Part shown: positions 1 through 8,205 of the stretch, one piece after another | How positions within the stretch are numbered: position 1 is the first letter of the stretch | Layout: every line of letters begins with the position of its first letter | The notes under the pieces: generated by a model | What the model was told of the DNA's origin: nothing | What the model saw: only the letters and a program-made list of their open reading frames with translations | The model's database searches: none | Translations under genes and position numbers: made by a program | From: Candidatus Avimuribaculum pullicola | GTDB lineage: Bacteria; Bacteroidota; Bacteroidia; Bacteroidales; Muribaculaceae | DNA: 63,127 nt | Assembly: GCA_018716295.1 (NCBI GenBank) | Contig: DVKC01000043.1 | Location: 1 to 63,127 of the forward strand | Direction: 5' to 3'

Positions 1-55
1 GGTTGTTATTGGCAGCCAAACGTTTCAAGAAATCCAATATTTCCGGTATATTCAT
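1..55 (-). CDS. Start of a DUF2461-type protein (cut by the window edge)
   Basis: Only the first 18 codons are inside the window, read from an ATG at 53-55 towards the left edge. They give MNIPEILDFLKRLAANNN, which resembles the opening of DUF2461 (TIGR02453) proteins, a conserved family of unknown function common in Bacteroidales. A promoter-like TATATTTG at 78-85 fits a start here. The gene follows suhB on the same strand but probably has its own promoter. The call rests on few residues. Confidence 0.5.
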   Translation of the reverse strand, partial: MNIPEILDFLKRLAANNN

Positions 56-77
56 GTCTTTCCTTTTTTTGGTCACA

Positions 78-85
78 CAAATATA
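78..85 (-). promoter_or_regulatory. Candidate Bacteroidetes -7 box (TATATTTG)
   Basis: It matches the TAnnTTTG consensus and lies 23 bp upstream of the partial DUF2461 start. No clear TTTG -33 element is seen at the usual distance. Confidence 0.4.
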
Positions 86-125
86 TGAAAATATTTGGAG
101 AAAAATAAATTAAAACAGAAGTATT

Positions 126-917
126 TTACAACTTGCCAATAATATCCAGCAAATCAGCGTGTAATTTCCCATTCGAAGCCAATACTTGTGCTCCCGAATA
201 AAAAGAATTGCCTCCTTTGAAATCAGAGACTTTGCCTCCTGCATTTTCCAGAATAAGTGTTCCTGCAGCGATATCCCACGGTCCTAAAAAAGCTTCAATG
301 CGGGCTTCGAAACGGCCTGCGGCTACATAGCATAATTCTACAGCTGCAGCCCCCATTAACCGCAATCCGCCCACATTGCCGTATAATGTGTTTACCAAAT
401 GAACCGCCATGGGTCTGTATGCTTCTGCATTATATGGAAAACCCAATTCGATAAAAGCGTCATCCAATGCCGAAACCGAAGAAACATGTATTTTTGTTCC
501 GTTCAAGTAAGAGGCTGAACCTTTATAAGTCCAAAAACATTCATCACGTGTAATTTCATATACTACCCCTATCAACAATCCGGTTTTTCCCCGTAATGCG
601 ATACTAACACAATAAGGAGCATTGTCATGGATAAAGTTCGTTGTTCCGTCCAGCGGGTCTACTATCCAGCAATAGTCCGCTTTCTCGTTGCGGGCTATAC
701 TTTCCTCTTCAGTAATAAAGCCCGCTTCTGGAAGCAACTCTTTCAGGCGTGTAACGATGCGGCATTCTGATTCTTTATCAACGTATGACACATAATCGTG
801 GGCATGTTTTTTCTCTACAACGTTCCGGTCAAACTTTTTCCGTTCTTCCCGGATAAAAGTTCCAGCCTCTTTGGCTGTGATTCGTACCTGTTCGGTCAGA
901 AATGCTAAGTCTAACAT
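126..917 (-). CDS. suhB: Inositol monophosphatase family protein
   Basis: This 263-residue protein belongs to the Mg2+-dependent, Li+-sensitive sugar phosphatase superfamily (inositol-1-phosphatase/SuhB). The metal-binding signature WIVDPLDGTTNF covers about residues 84-95, with Glu70-Glu71 upstream supplying the first metal ligand. The second motif GPWDIAAG lies near residue 211. Length is normal and the start codon is a clear ATG. The stop of the MORN gene lies one base upstream of this ATG, so the two are likely cotranscribed. The true substrate (inositol phosphate, another sugar phosphate, or PAP) cannot be told from sequence. Confidence 0.88.
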   Translation of the reverse strand: MLDLAFLTEQVRITAKEAGTFIREERKKFDRNVVEKKHAHDYVSYVDKESECRIVTRLKELLPEAGFITEEESIARNEKADYCWIVDPLDGTTNFIHDNAPYCVSIALRGKTGLLIGVVYEITRDECFWTYKGSASYLNGTKIHVSSVSALDDAFIELGFPYNAEAYRPMAVHLVNTLYGNVGGLRLMGAAAVELCYVAAGRFEARIEAFLGPWDIAAGTLILENAGGKVSDFKGGNSFYSGAQVLASNGKLHADLLDIIGKL

Positions 918-918
918 G

Positions 919-2040
919 TTATTTTTTCTCCTCCAACAGTCTTCCGTTGCGGAATGTTCCTTGACGGGTTATTTTGCCATTGGCATCTGTTTCGATAAAA
1001 GCGCCGTCTTTTTTTCCTTGCTTGAAAAATCCTTCGAAACGCGAACCGTCTTTGTTTACGATAGTTCCTTTGCCGTGTTCTTTCCCTCCGGCAAATTTAC
1101 CTGTATATACCGAGCCGTCCTGCATACGCAAAACTCCGTCTCCTTCCGCTACATTGTTTTTCCATTCTCCTTCATATTCGTCACCGTTGCCCCATTTATA
1201 GTGCCCGTGTCCCGAACGTTGGTTGTTTTTCCATTCCCCTTCATACACCGCGCCGTTTTGCCAGGTGAATGTGCCGGTTCCTTCTTGTTTGCCATTCTTG
1301 AATTGGCCCACGTATTTATCCCCGTTCGGATACGTGTAAATGCCTTCCCCGGTACGTTCTCCGTCGGCATAATCCCCTTCATAGCGTTCTCCGTTTTGGA
1401 AATAATAAGTGCCTTTGCCATGCTGTACGTCATGTACCCAATCACCTACATATTTATCTCCATTGGTATAATAGAAAGTGCCTTTTCCGTCACGTTCGCC
1501 GTTTTTCCATTCACCTTCATACTTTGATTCGTCTTCCCAAATCATGACTCCCGTCCCGTTCTTCAGGTCATTTTTCCATTCACCTTCATAACGGGCACCT
1601 CCGTTCCAGGTATATGTTCCTTTCCCGTTCCGTTTGTCTTGATGCCACGAACCGATGTATTTATCACCGTTATAATAATACATTGTACCCTCGCCTTCTT
1701 GAAAGTCTTGATACCACATGCCTTCATAACGGTTGTTGTTCATGAAATAATAAGTGCCTTTGCCATGCTGCTGGTCCTCAAACCATTCTCCAACGTATTT
1801 TTCTCCGTCGGCAAAAGTATATGTGCCTTGTCCCTGGCGCATCCCTTTTATGTATTCACCTTCGTAAATATCTCCGTTTTTGAATACGGTCCTTCCTTTT
1901 CCGTTCGGGCGTTTCCCTTTCAGTTCACCCGTATATTCTGATCCGTCTTTGAATTTATAATACCCTAACGACATTTGGGCAGAAGCGGAAAGGCTTCCCA
2001 GCCCCATAAATGCCCATATTAATAATGTATATTTGTTCAT
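919..2040 (-). CDS. Secreted MORN-repeat protein
   Basis: The protein is almost entirely MORN repeats of about 23 residues, with roughly 14 units of the form YxGxW followed by GxGxY, after an N-terminal signal sequence (MNKYTLLIWAFMGLGSLSAS). I chose the ATG at 2040 because it places the hydrophobic signal at the N-terminus. An in-frame ATG at 2073 would add 11 residues. MORN proteins form elongated beta-hairpin sheets, often lipid- or protein-binding. The bacterial function here is unknown. It lies between the M16-like gene and suhB on the same strand, probably in one transcript. Confidence 0.85.
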   Translation of the reverse strand: MNKYTLLIWAFMGLGSLSASAQMSLGYYKFKDGSEYTGELKGKRPNGKGRTVFKNGDIYEGEYIKGMRQGQGTYTFADGEKYVGEWFEDQQHGKGTYYFMNNNRYEGMWYQDFQEGEGTMYYYNGDKYIGSWHQDKRNGKGTYTWNGGARYEGEWKNDLKNGTGVMIWEDESKYEGEWKNGERDGKGTFYYTNGDKYVGDWVHDVQHGKGTYYFQNGERYEGDYADGERTGEGIYTYPNGDKYVGQFKNGKQEGTGTFTWQNGAVYEGEWKNNQRSGHGHYKWGNGDEYEGEWKNNVAEGDGVLRMQDGSVYTGKFAGGKEHGKGTIVNKDGSRFEGFFKQGKKDGAFIETDANGKITRQGTFRNGRLLEEKK

Positions 2041-2107
2041 TCTTTTCAATGCTGTTTTTTTAAAGCCGTCCAAAATTAGTTCTTTTACTTAAGCTACGGC
2101 AATTTCA

Positions 2108-3397
2108 TTACACTTTTTTACCTGCCACTACGGCTATTAAGTTTTCTTTGCAGAAATACGTTTGCGCCAAGGTCAGAATTTCATCGGCAGTTACTTCTCT
2201 GATAGCTTCCAACGAGCGTTCAAAGAAATCTGTTCCCAGCCCGGTTGTTTCTATAAATATCCATGCGTCAGATAGTGAGAAGGCACTTTCATACGAACGG
2301 CACATGTCACCCAACATATAGTTGCGCACCATTTCCAATTCTTGTTCGGATACTTTCTCCGAACACAGCCGGTCCATTTCCTTTCCTATTTCGGTAATAA
2401 TGGGCTGAATGTATTCATTGGCAGCTTCGGTGCTGATTCCCAATACTCCTGTTTTAGGATAATTCACCAGCCCGGCACATATTCCATACGTATAGCCTTT
2501 TTCTTCGCGGATATTCGACATCAACCGGCTTCCGAAATATCCGCCGAATAAAGTAACCAATACGCGGAATTTCAGATAATCGGGATGCTGTTGGGGAAGA
2601 GAAAAGCAGCCCATTTTCAACGAACTTTGTAAAGCGTCTTCTTTCTCGACAAAGATGTATTTTCCGGTCTCAGTCTGAGGTGTATACTCCTTGAAAGAAG
2701 CCTTTAGAGATGTATCTCCCCATTCCGACTCACCGAAATGCTGTTCTACGTACCTTATGATTGCAGGAGTGACTTTTCCCGATATATAAACCGAACTGTT
2801 TCCCGAATGATAATAAGTCCGGTAGTATTTTTGCAATACTTCGCGGTCAATGCGATCATAATCTTCCAATTCGGCATACCTGCCCAGCGGATGCTGAATG
2901 CCGAAAAGAGCACGGTTCAGCCTTTTGCGTGCCATAACGTCTACTCTTCGGGCATTTACTTGAAACTGCTGCTTGTTCACATTCAGGATAACATCCAATT
3001 CTTTTTCCGGGAATATCGGCTCTTTTACCATCGAGGCTACAACTTCAAGTGTTTTCGGGAAATACTTGCTCAGCGAATATAGAGTGATAAAACCGTAATT
3101 CACTGCCGAAGACAAATCCAACCATGCACCATAGTAATCCAGTTTTTCAGCAATTTGCGCTGAAGTCAGGCTGGAAGTACCTTCCCGTAGCATGCGGTTG
3201 GTAAACATGGCTTGCAGCGGCTGGCTTTGATTCCATTGCCCTCCTTTCACCAACAAGTCGAAACGCACTACATCTTCATCACCGACTTGGATAATATTCA
3301 GCGGAACACCGTTTCGCATCACGCGCCGCTCCGGTTCCACTATCGAAAAATGTTCTATCTGACGGATTTCGGGAGCTGTTGTTCTGTCTAAAATCAT
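2108..3397 (-). CDS. M16 (pitrilysin) family protein lacking the zinc motif
   Basis: This 429-residue protein has the two-lobed M16B layout: an N-terminal peptidase-like domain, and a second domain with the R/Y signature region REEKGYTYGI near residue 300. The inverted zinc motif HxxEH expected around residue 65 is absent; the aligned stretch reads TNRMLREGT. Such members usually act as the non-catalytic partner of an active M16 peptidase or a scaffold. No active partner is in the window. Its start overlaps the kdsB stop by 4 bp (ATGA type), so the two are translationally coupled. Confidence 0.85.
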   Translation of the reverse strand: MILDRTTAPEIRQIEHFSIVEPERRVMRNGVPLNIIQVGDEDVVRFDLLVKGGQWNQSQPLQAMFTNRMLREGTSSLTSAQIAEKLDYYGAWLDLSSAVNYGFITLYSLSKYFPKTLEVVASMVKEPIFPEKELDVILNVNKQQFQVNARRVDVMARKRLNRALFGIQHPLGRYAELEDYDRIDREVLQKYYRTYYHSGNSSVYISGKVTPAIIRYVEQHFGESEWGDTSLKASFKEYTPQTETGKYIFVEKEDALQSSLKMGCFSLPQQHPDYLKFRVLVTLFGGYFGSRLMSNIREEKGYTYGICAGLVNYPKTGVLGISTEAANEYIQPIITEIGKEMDRLCSEKVSEQELEMVRNYMLGDMCRSYESAFSLSDAWIFIETTGLGTDFFERSLEAIREVTADEILTLAQTYFCKENLIAVVAGKKV

Positions 3398-4155
3398 TCT
3401 TTCATTATCTGTTCTTGCAAGAATTTTTCGGCACGCGCCAAGTCTTGCGGTGTATCTATTCCGATTGTTTCCACTTCACTGATTCCTACTTTTACGGTAT
3501 AGCCATTCTCCAGCCAGCGCAACTGTTCCAGCGATTCTGCCAGTTCCAAAGAAGATTGTGGCAAAGCTGTAATTTCCTCCAGCACCGAAGCACGGTATGC
3601 ATAAAGCCCGATATGCTTATAATATGTATGTCCTGCCAGCCATTCCGCTTTGTCTTTATTCCGCATGTAGGGGATAATGGAACGGCTGAAATACAAGGCG
3701 TTCCCGTTTTTCCCTATTACGACTTTAGGCGAATTAACATTTTCCAGTGCATCCCAACCGTCTGCCGGAGTAAAAGGCTTTACCAAAGTAGCTATTTGAG
3801 TGTCTGGAGCATCAAAACATGCCTTGATAGCCTCTAATTGTGAAGGTTGTATAAAAGGTTCATCACCTTGGACATTAACCACTACGTCAAAGCCTTTCCC
3901 CACTTTATGGTAGGCTTCACAACAACGGTCGGTTCCGCTTTTATGATTAGGCGAAGTCATGACTACCTTGCCTCCGAAAGCTTTTACAGCCGTTTCGATA
4001 CGTTCGTCGTCAGTAGCCACACACACATCGTCCAACACGTTGCATACTTGTTCATACACTCGCTGAATGACCGGTTTTCCCCCTAATAAAGCCAACGGTT
4101 TGGCAGGGAAACGGGTCGATGCATATCTTGCAGGAATGATTCCGATAAATTTCAT
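3394..4155 (-). CDS. kdsB: 3-deoxy-manno-octulosonate cytidylyltransferase
   Basis: CMP-Kdo synthetase activates Kdo with CTP for addition to lipid A, in the cytoplasm. The N-terminus MKFIGIIPARYASTRFPAKP is the classic nucleotide-binding signature, and NVQGDEPFI (about residues 95-103) carries the Mg2+-binding acidic site. Length (about 253 aa) is normal. I chose the ATG at 4155, which gives the family-typical N-terminus; an upstream ATG at 4164 adds three residues. A TAAATTTG box at 4182-4189 gives a short leader. It is first in the run kdsB, M16-like, MORN, suhB. Confidence 0.93.
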   Translation of the reverse strand: MKFIGIIPARYASTRFPAKPLALLGGKPVIQRVYEQVCNVLDDVCVATDDERIETAVKAFGGKVVMTSPNHKSGTDRCCEAYHKVGKGFDVVVNVQGDEPFIQPSQLEAIKACFDAPDTQIATLVKPFTPADGWDALENVNSPKVVIGKNGNALYFSRSIIPYMRNKDKAEWLAGHTYYKHIGLYAYRASVLEEITALPQSSLELAESLEQLRWLENGYTVKVGISEVETIGIDTPQDLARAEKFLQEQIMKE

Positions 4156-4181
4156 GGTATTCATTTTTGATTAGTAGCGTG

Positions 4182-4189
4182 CAAATTTA
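4182..4189 (-). promoter_or_regulatory. kdsB -7 box (TAAATTTG)
   Basis: This matches TAnnTTTG upstream of kdsB. It lies only 11 bp from an oppositely oriented box for folK, so the two genes share a compact divergent promoter region. A CAAA (TTTG on the minus strand) occurs 23 bp upstream, slightly farther than usual. Confidence 0.55.
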
Positions 4190-4200
4190 CGAAAAAAATC

Positions 4201-4208
4201 TATTTTTG
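4201..4208 (+). promoter_or_regulatory. folK -7 box (TATTTTTG)
   Basis: This matches the Bacteroidetes -7 consensus and lies 19 bp before the folK ATG at 4228, giving a short leader. No clear -33 TTTG is visible. Confidence 0.5.
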
Positions 4209-4227
4209 CATCCAAAACTTCATCAAT

Positions 4228-4611
4228 ATGAAAAATATGCATCAATGTATCCTTTGTATCGGGTCAAATTACCGGGCAGAAACCTATATGGGAATGGCTG
4301 AGATGCTGCTCAACCAGCGTTTCCCTTCCATCCGTTGGGGAAAAACAGTAAAGACCTCGCCCGAAGGAACAACCTGCCCCACTCCCTACCTGAACCGTGC
4401 TGCCCGTTTAGATACAAACTGGGATGCCGATACTTTGCGGCATTATTTCAAAAGCATCGAAAAAGCCTGTGGGCGTACTTCCCTAAGCAAACAGACCGGT
4501 ATCATCCCCCTCGACATTGACTTGCTGATGATAGACAACACCGTCCTCAAGCCCGAAGACATGCAAAAGCATTATGTCCGTCAGGCGTTGGAAGGGTTGG
4601 AAGAAAAATAG
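4228..4611 (+). CDS. folK: 6-hydroxymethyl-7,8-dihydropterin pyrophosphokinase
   Basis: HPPK transfers pyrophosphate from ATP to 6-hydroxymethyl-dihydropterin in folate synthesis. The protein is 127 residues, short against the usual ~160, but the family signature is present: the opening CILCIGSN and the catalytic/Mg2+ motif PLDIDLLMID near residues 93-102. The pterin-binding region is reduced, and the residues after the motif are few. It is monocistronic and divergent from kdsB. An in-frame ATG four codons downstream is an alternative start. Confidence 0.8.
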   Translation: MKNMHQCILCIGSNYRAETYMGMAEMLLNQRFPSIRWGKTVKTSPEGTTCPTPYLNRAARLDTNWDADTLRHYFKSIEKACGRTSLSKQTGIIPLDIDLLMIDNTVLKPEDMQKHYVRQALEGLEEK

Positions 4612-4634
4612 AACCGGAAAAACATCGTGCCTAG

Positions 4635-4694
4635 TATCATTGCTTCTATGCCCAAGTATCATTGCATACTTTGCCATTTATCATTGCTTCTATG
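4635..4694 (+). repeat. Short direct repeat downstream of folK
   Basis: TATCATTGCTTCTATG occurs at 4635-4650 and again at 4679-4694, with a third partial copy (TATCATTGCATAC) between them. The rest of the 4612-4774 gap shows no gene. Confidence 0.6.
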
Positions 4695-4774
4695 GCGGTT
4701 GAAGCATAGCTTCATTACAAATATATAATTGCATAGACTATTCCGTAGCTATTTTGCTTATTGCTTATCTCTAT

Positions 4775-4858
4775 TTAAATTCTTTCAAGCTCGTCTTGAA
4801 AGAGTTCCCATGCCATTAAATCCTCGTGCCAGCTTTCAAATTCTTCCAAATCGTCCAT
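4775..4858 (-). CDS. Possible 27-residue acidic small protein
   Basis: A 27-codon ORF begins 7 bp after the stop of the AlbA_2 gene, preceded by AAAGGA at a plausible ribosome-binding distance. The product is MDDLEEFESWHEDLMAWELF followed by QDELERI. It is strongly acidic and Trp-rich for its size. It could be a last small gene of the defence-like operon, or chance. No family is recognised. Confidence 0.3.
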   Translation of the reverse strand: MDDLEEFESWHEDLMAWELFQDELERI

Positions 4859-4864
4859 AATCCT

Positions 4865-6253
4865 TTATTCTATAATTTGCCAATATCCTTGTTTCCTGCC
4901 TCCTATACGTTTCAGTAAGCCAAGCTCTTGAAGCCGGGAAAGATTATGAATGACACCTCCCATTGTCGCATCAGGAATCTTCTCACATAATTCTTTTCGT
5001 GTGGCATTAGGGTGTTCATTCAGATAGATTAATATGGCTCGTTGTTGCTCCGTTAGCTTTTGTATGGTCTTTTGTATGGTCTTTTGTATGGTCTTTTGTA
5101 TGGTTTGTTGGGTAGTGTTTTGTCCGTTTTGGGTAGTTGCCCTTTCCGGATATTCAAACTTGAATGTTGTCCAGATACCCGAAGCATCATAACGGAACTC
5201 CGGCGTGGAGAAACCATCATTCTTACAAGCCGTGATGATACGCTCAATGCCGCGTCCCCATGCCTCAATCTCACCGGCACGGAAGAATGTGTTGGCAATA
5301 TCCGGGTTGTAAGGCATACTCCGATGCGAGGACAATAAGGTTTCCACCGTCCACCCTTCAGGCAATACACCACCGTTTATAATCTCCAACTTATTCTCAT
5401 ACACACGGATCTGGATGGGAGAAGGTTCTGCATAGTCTTTGTTGATACAGGCATTCAATAGCGCCTCACGCAGTGCCTCACGAGGTATAGGAAGTGTTTC
5501 TATCCGTTGGATGCCTTCGTAAGTAATGATGGCTTTCATGTACTTGGTACACAGCAAGTCCATCAGTTTCACAATTTGCTGGAACAGATTACCATGCACT
5601 TCGTCCTGATACACCAAATCCATGCCTTCACGGAAAAAGCCGACCTTTACAAACGCTCCAGTCACATACTTTTCCGGGTCGGGATGGAACAACAAGGCGG
5701 CAGCACGCTTCAGATAACTGCCCTCATAAAGCCGGAGCTTCTCCAACAAACCGTGATTGTCGTCCATCAAGTCCGCTTCCTCCATTCGTCCGCTCCGCTT
5801 GGCATACTTACGGAACAAATTAAACGTAGCATTGTCCAAGTCCTCCGCTTTCAGATAAGGCACAGGCACACCGTCCCAAGTCTTGCCCTGTTTGCGAAGC
5901 ATGAAGCGGTCAAGTGCCGCCCCTTTCAATTCCTGATTGGTTGCACCGCTCCGTTGGTAATACTTTCCACGGAAGCTAACAGGATAAGGATAAGCCTCCG
6001 TCACAATCTCCAGATATTGCTTTCCGTCTTTCTCTTTCAGATTGACATCCACCAAGATGCCCATCATGTCACGTACCTTGTTCGGAATATCCTCCATAAG
6101 CTTCTTGGCATCCTGCACACCGTACACCTCGCCATTATCCTTTACACCCACATAAAGGATACCACCTTGTGCATTGGCAAAGCCACAAATCCATTTCTGG
6201 TATTCGTCGCGCCAAGATTCTTTGAATTCTATGTTTTGGGATTCGGTGACCAT
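4865..6253 (-). CDS. AlbA_2/Schlafen-like ATPase domain protein with C-terminal winged helix
   Basis: The N-terminal ~120 residues form an AlbA_2 (divergent AAA_4, COG2865) domain: IEFKES near the start, then FANAQGGILYVGVKDNGEVYG. A middle region typical of these regulators (LREALLNACINKDY near residue 265) follows. A linker carries four tandem TIQK repeats, and a C-terminal winged-helix segment (LNEHPNATRKELCEKIP) ends the protein. Such proteins are found as regulators and in anti-phage islands. The start lies 6 bp after the DUF2971 stop, within the methyltransferase operon. Function here is inferred only from this context. Confidence 0.82.
   Translation of the reverse strand: MVTESQNIEFKESWRDEYQKWICGFANAQGGILYVGVKDNGEVYGVQDAKKLMEDIPNKVRDMMGILVDVNLKEKDGKQYLEIVTEAYPYPVSFRGKYYQRSGATNQELKGAALDRFMLRKQGKTWDGVPVPYLKAEDLDNATFNLFRKYAKRSGRMEEADLMDDNHGLLEKLRLYEGSYLKRAAALLFHPDPEKYVTGAFVKVGFFREGMDLVYQDEVHGNLFQQIVKLMDLLCTKYMKAIITYEGIQRIETLPIPREALREALLNACINKDYAEPSPIQIRVYENKLEIINGGVLPEGWTVETLLSSHRSMPYNPDIANTFFRAGEIEAWGRGIERIITACKNDGFSTPEFRYDASGIWTTFKFEYPERATTQNGQNTTQQTIQKTIQKTIQKTIQKLTEQQRAILIYLNEHPNATRKELCEKIPDATMGGVIHNLSRLQELGLLKRIGGRKQGYWQIIE
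5057..5107 (-). repeat. 12-bp coding tandem repeat in the AlbA_2 gene
   Basis: The unit TGTATGGTCTTT (plus strand) is repeated three times exactly, with a further partial unit. It encodes the TIQK tetrapeptides of the linker. Because the unit is 12 bp, slippage would change linker length without breaking the frame. Confidence 0.85.
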
Positions 6254-6259
6254 ATCGTT

Positions 6260-7078
6260 TTATTTTAAGCGAACCACCTTGCCTAAAGCGCTTTCTTTTA
6301 GTGTAGCATTAGGAGCATATTTATCAATCAACGCCTGAATAATAAGCCTTTGTGATTCTGTCGCGGATGGACTTAGTGTAATCTCTAAATTATCAAAAAC
6401 ATCATCCTTTAACTTCATATCATAATAATGGAATGGCAATGATTTATTTCCTAAAAGACTTTGCACTACAATAGATGAAATTTCAGGGTTTACTCCTTCT
6501 AACAAGGGATTCATAGGAAGAGAATAGAGGACAAATCTAACTTCGTCTTGAAATTCCCATCGTTTATTCTTATAATAGCCAAAAGGTTTCATGTCCACAT
6601 GCATATTGCCACGATTCCCTTGAACATTTGTTATTTGAATAGCATCCTTAGTGAATACATAGATGTCATCCACGTATTTTACATGTCTATAAAATAAATC
6701 GTTTTTATAATCTAACATGGGAAAGAAAAAGAAATTTGGATTTACCATGTCCTGAGGTGGAATTTTAGATATTATAGCTCCTTGAGATTTTAAGTTTCCA
6801 AAATTTAAATTAGAAACGAAGTATTCTTTAAACATCTCTTGTTCAAGAGAAATTCGTATTCCTCCGCTATCACCACCATACATTTTCCACAAGGGAATGC
6901 TTTCTTCTGTTGTTTCAGTCCAACAGGAGACAAAAACATATTTACAGAATTTCACTCCTAAAGATTCCGCATTACCTTCTTCTAAATCATCCACTTTGTC
7001 CAAGCGGTTGAAACGAATTGTTTTATTTTTAAGTATAAGTGCGAGTGATTCTATATTTGTATAATGGTATATTCTCAT
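6260..7078 (-). CDS. DUF2971 domain-containing protein
   Basis: The 272-residue protein opens with YHYTNIESLALILKNKTIRF, the usual N-terminus of DUF2971 proteins, followed by CWTETTEESIPLWKMYG near residue 55, another conserved block. DUF2971 is widespread in defence islands and mobile elements of many bacteria; its biochemical role is not established to my knowledge. The gene lies 12 bp downstream of the DUF262-HNH gene and 6 bp upstream of the AlbA_2 gene. It is more AT-rich than its neighbours, which suggests separate acquisition. Confidence 0.8.
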   Translation of the reverse strand: MRIYHYTNIESLALILKNKTIRFNRLDKVDDLEEGNAESLGVKFCKYVFVSCWTETTEESIPLWKMYGGDSGGIRISLEQEMFKEYFVSNLNFGNLKSQGAIISKIPPQDMVNPNFFFFPMLDYKNDLFYRHVKYVDDIYVFTKDAIQITNVQGNRGNMHVDMKPFGYYKNKRWEFQDEVRFVLYSLPMNPLLEGVNPEISSIVVQSLLGNKSLPFHYYDMKLKDDVFDNLEITLSPSATESQRLIIQALIDKYAPNATLKESALGKVVRLK

Positions 7079-7090
7079 ATTAGTACATAT

Positions 7091-8200
7091 TTATTTTCCT
7101 CCTTTAATCCTATTACAATTCTTACAAAGCATTTGGCAATTCTCCGCCACCGTCGTACCACCTTCTTTCCAAGGCGTAATATGGTCAGCCTCCATTTCCT
7201 CCAACTCAAAGTGCTTGCCGCAATGAACGCAGATACCCTGTTGCCGCTCGTAGGCTTCACGCTTCTGCTTTTTGTCGAAAGTTCGGAAACTGAGGTCGCG
7301 CAGGTCACCGCTTAAAACATAACGATAGATACCCGACTTCTTCATGATTTCATCATCCTCCATTAAGTCGTGTATCTGCTTTTCGAGGGCAACAGTATCA
7401 TATACATTTTCACTAAACTCATCATACATGGCTCCCCAATCCAAACCTTTCATCTCACGGCGGTATTTGGTAAAGGTAGAACGTATCCAAGTGATGATAG
7501 ATACAAAGTAAGCCCACAGCTTATTGGCATTCGGGTCAAATTGATGCAGAGCCATGTATTTGTCCACGCTTTCCACACCGTCATGACGAGCTGCCCATTT
7601 CAAGATAGTAGCTAGGTATGCCTGTTCTATGGCATTGCCATTCAGAAAATCGGCTCCCATCTTATAAGCAGGGCACCCGTTCTTTGAGAAATGCCTGCGT
7701 GCGTCTGTTACGAAAGGTCCAGCATAAACAGCATTCAACAGTTCTTGGTCAAGAAGTTTTTCTCCTGCGATATTGATTACCCGGAACCAATCAAGCTTTT
7801 CTTTGTCTGTACCCTCACAGAAATACACAGTCAGTTCATAGTTGAGAAACTTGGCTTTTTCTTCTTCTGTAAGTGTGGAAAAATAAAGTGTGCCTCTATC
7901 CGAGTCAACGATATGAAAGTCGTGGGTATAGAATCCGCATATTGAGAGGGTACGCTGTTGCCCGTCAATCATTTCAAAATTGCCGCTCTCATCCACGCTC
8001 CAATACATGATGTTGAGCGGAAAACCTTTGAGAATGGTTTCTACAACGGCTTGTTGCTGCTTTTCGTCATAACGGAACTCACGCTGATAAGGCGGGCGTA
8101 TATCCAACTTGCCATGATAGCCTTTTACTCCGGTATCGGGGTCGTTGATATATCCGTCAATCAAATCTTGGATTTTTATGGATTTCAATTCTATTTGCAT
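7091..8200 (-). CDS. DUF262 domain protein with C-terminal HNH nuclease
   Basis: The N-terminal DUF262 (GmrS/ParB-like) domain shows IDGQQRT at residues 78-84, the family's nucleotide-binding/hydrolysis motif. The C-terminal ~50 residues are an HNH nuclease: CVHCGKHFE, then ADHITPWKEGG, then CKNCNRIKGGK, with paired Cys residues that could hold zinc. This layout resembles GmrSD-type modification-dependent nucleases and other DUF262-HNH defence proteins. The start is 5 bp from the methyltransferase stop, suggesting coupling of a nuclease to a methylase. Cleavage specificity cannot be read from sequence. Confidence 0.85.
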   Translation of the reverse strand: MQIELKSIKIQDLIDGYINDPDTGVKGYHGKLDIRPPYQREFRYDEKQQQAVVETILKGFPLNIMYWSVDESGNFEMIDGQQRTLSICGFYTHDFHIVDSDRGTLYFSTLTEEEKAKFLNYELTVYFCEGTDKEKLDWFRVINIAGEKLLDQELLNAVYAGPFVTDARRHFSKNGCPAYKMGADFLNGNAIEQAYLATILKWAARHDGVESVDKYMALHQFDPNANKLWAYFVSIITWIRSTFTKYRREMKGLDWGAMYDEFSENVYDTVALEKQIHDLMEDDEIMKKSGIYRYVLSGDLRDLSFRTFDKKQKREAYERQQGICVHCGKHFELEEMEADHITPWKEGGTTVAENCQMLCKNCNRIKGGK

Positions 8201-8205
8201 AGTTG

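Noticed and set aside
4612-4774. Riboswitch or small RNA downstream of folK
   Set aside because: Only short direct repeats are visible; no conserved riboswitch core.
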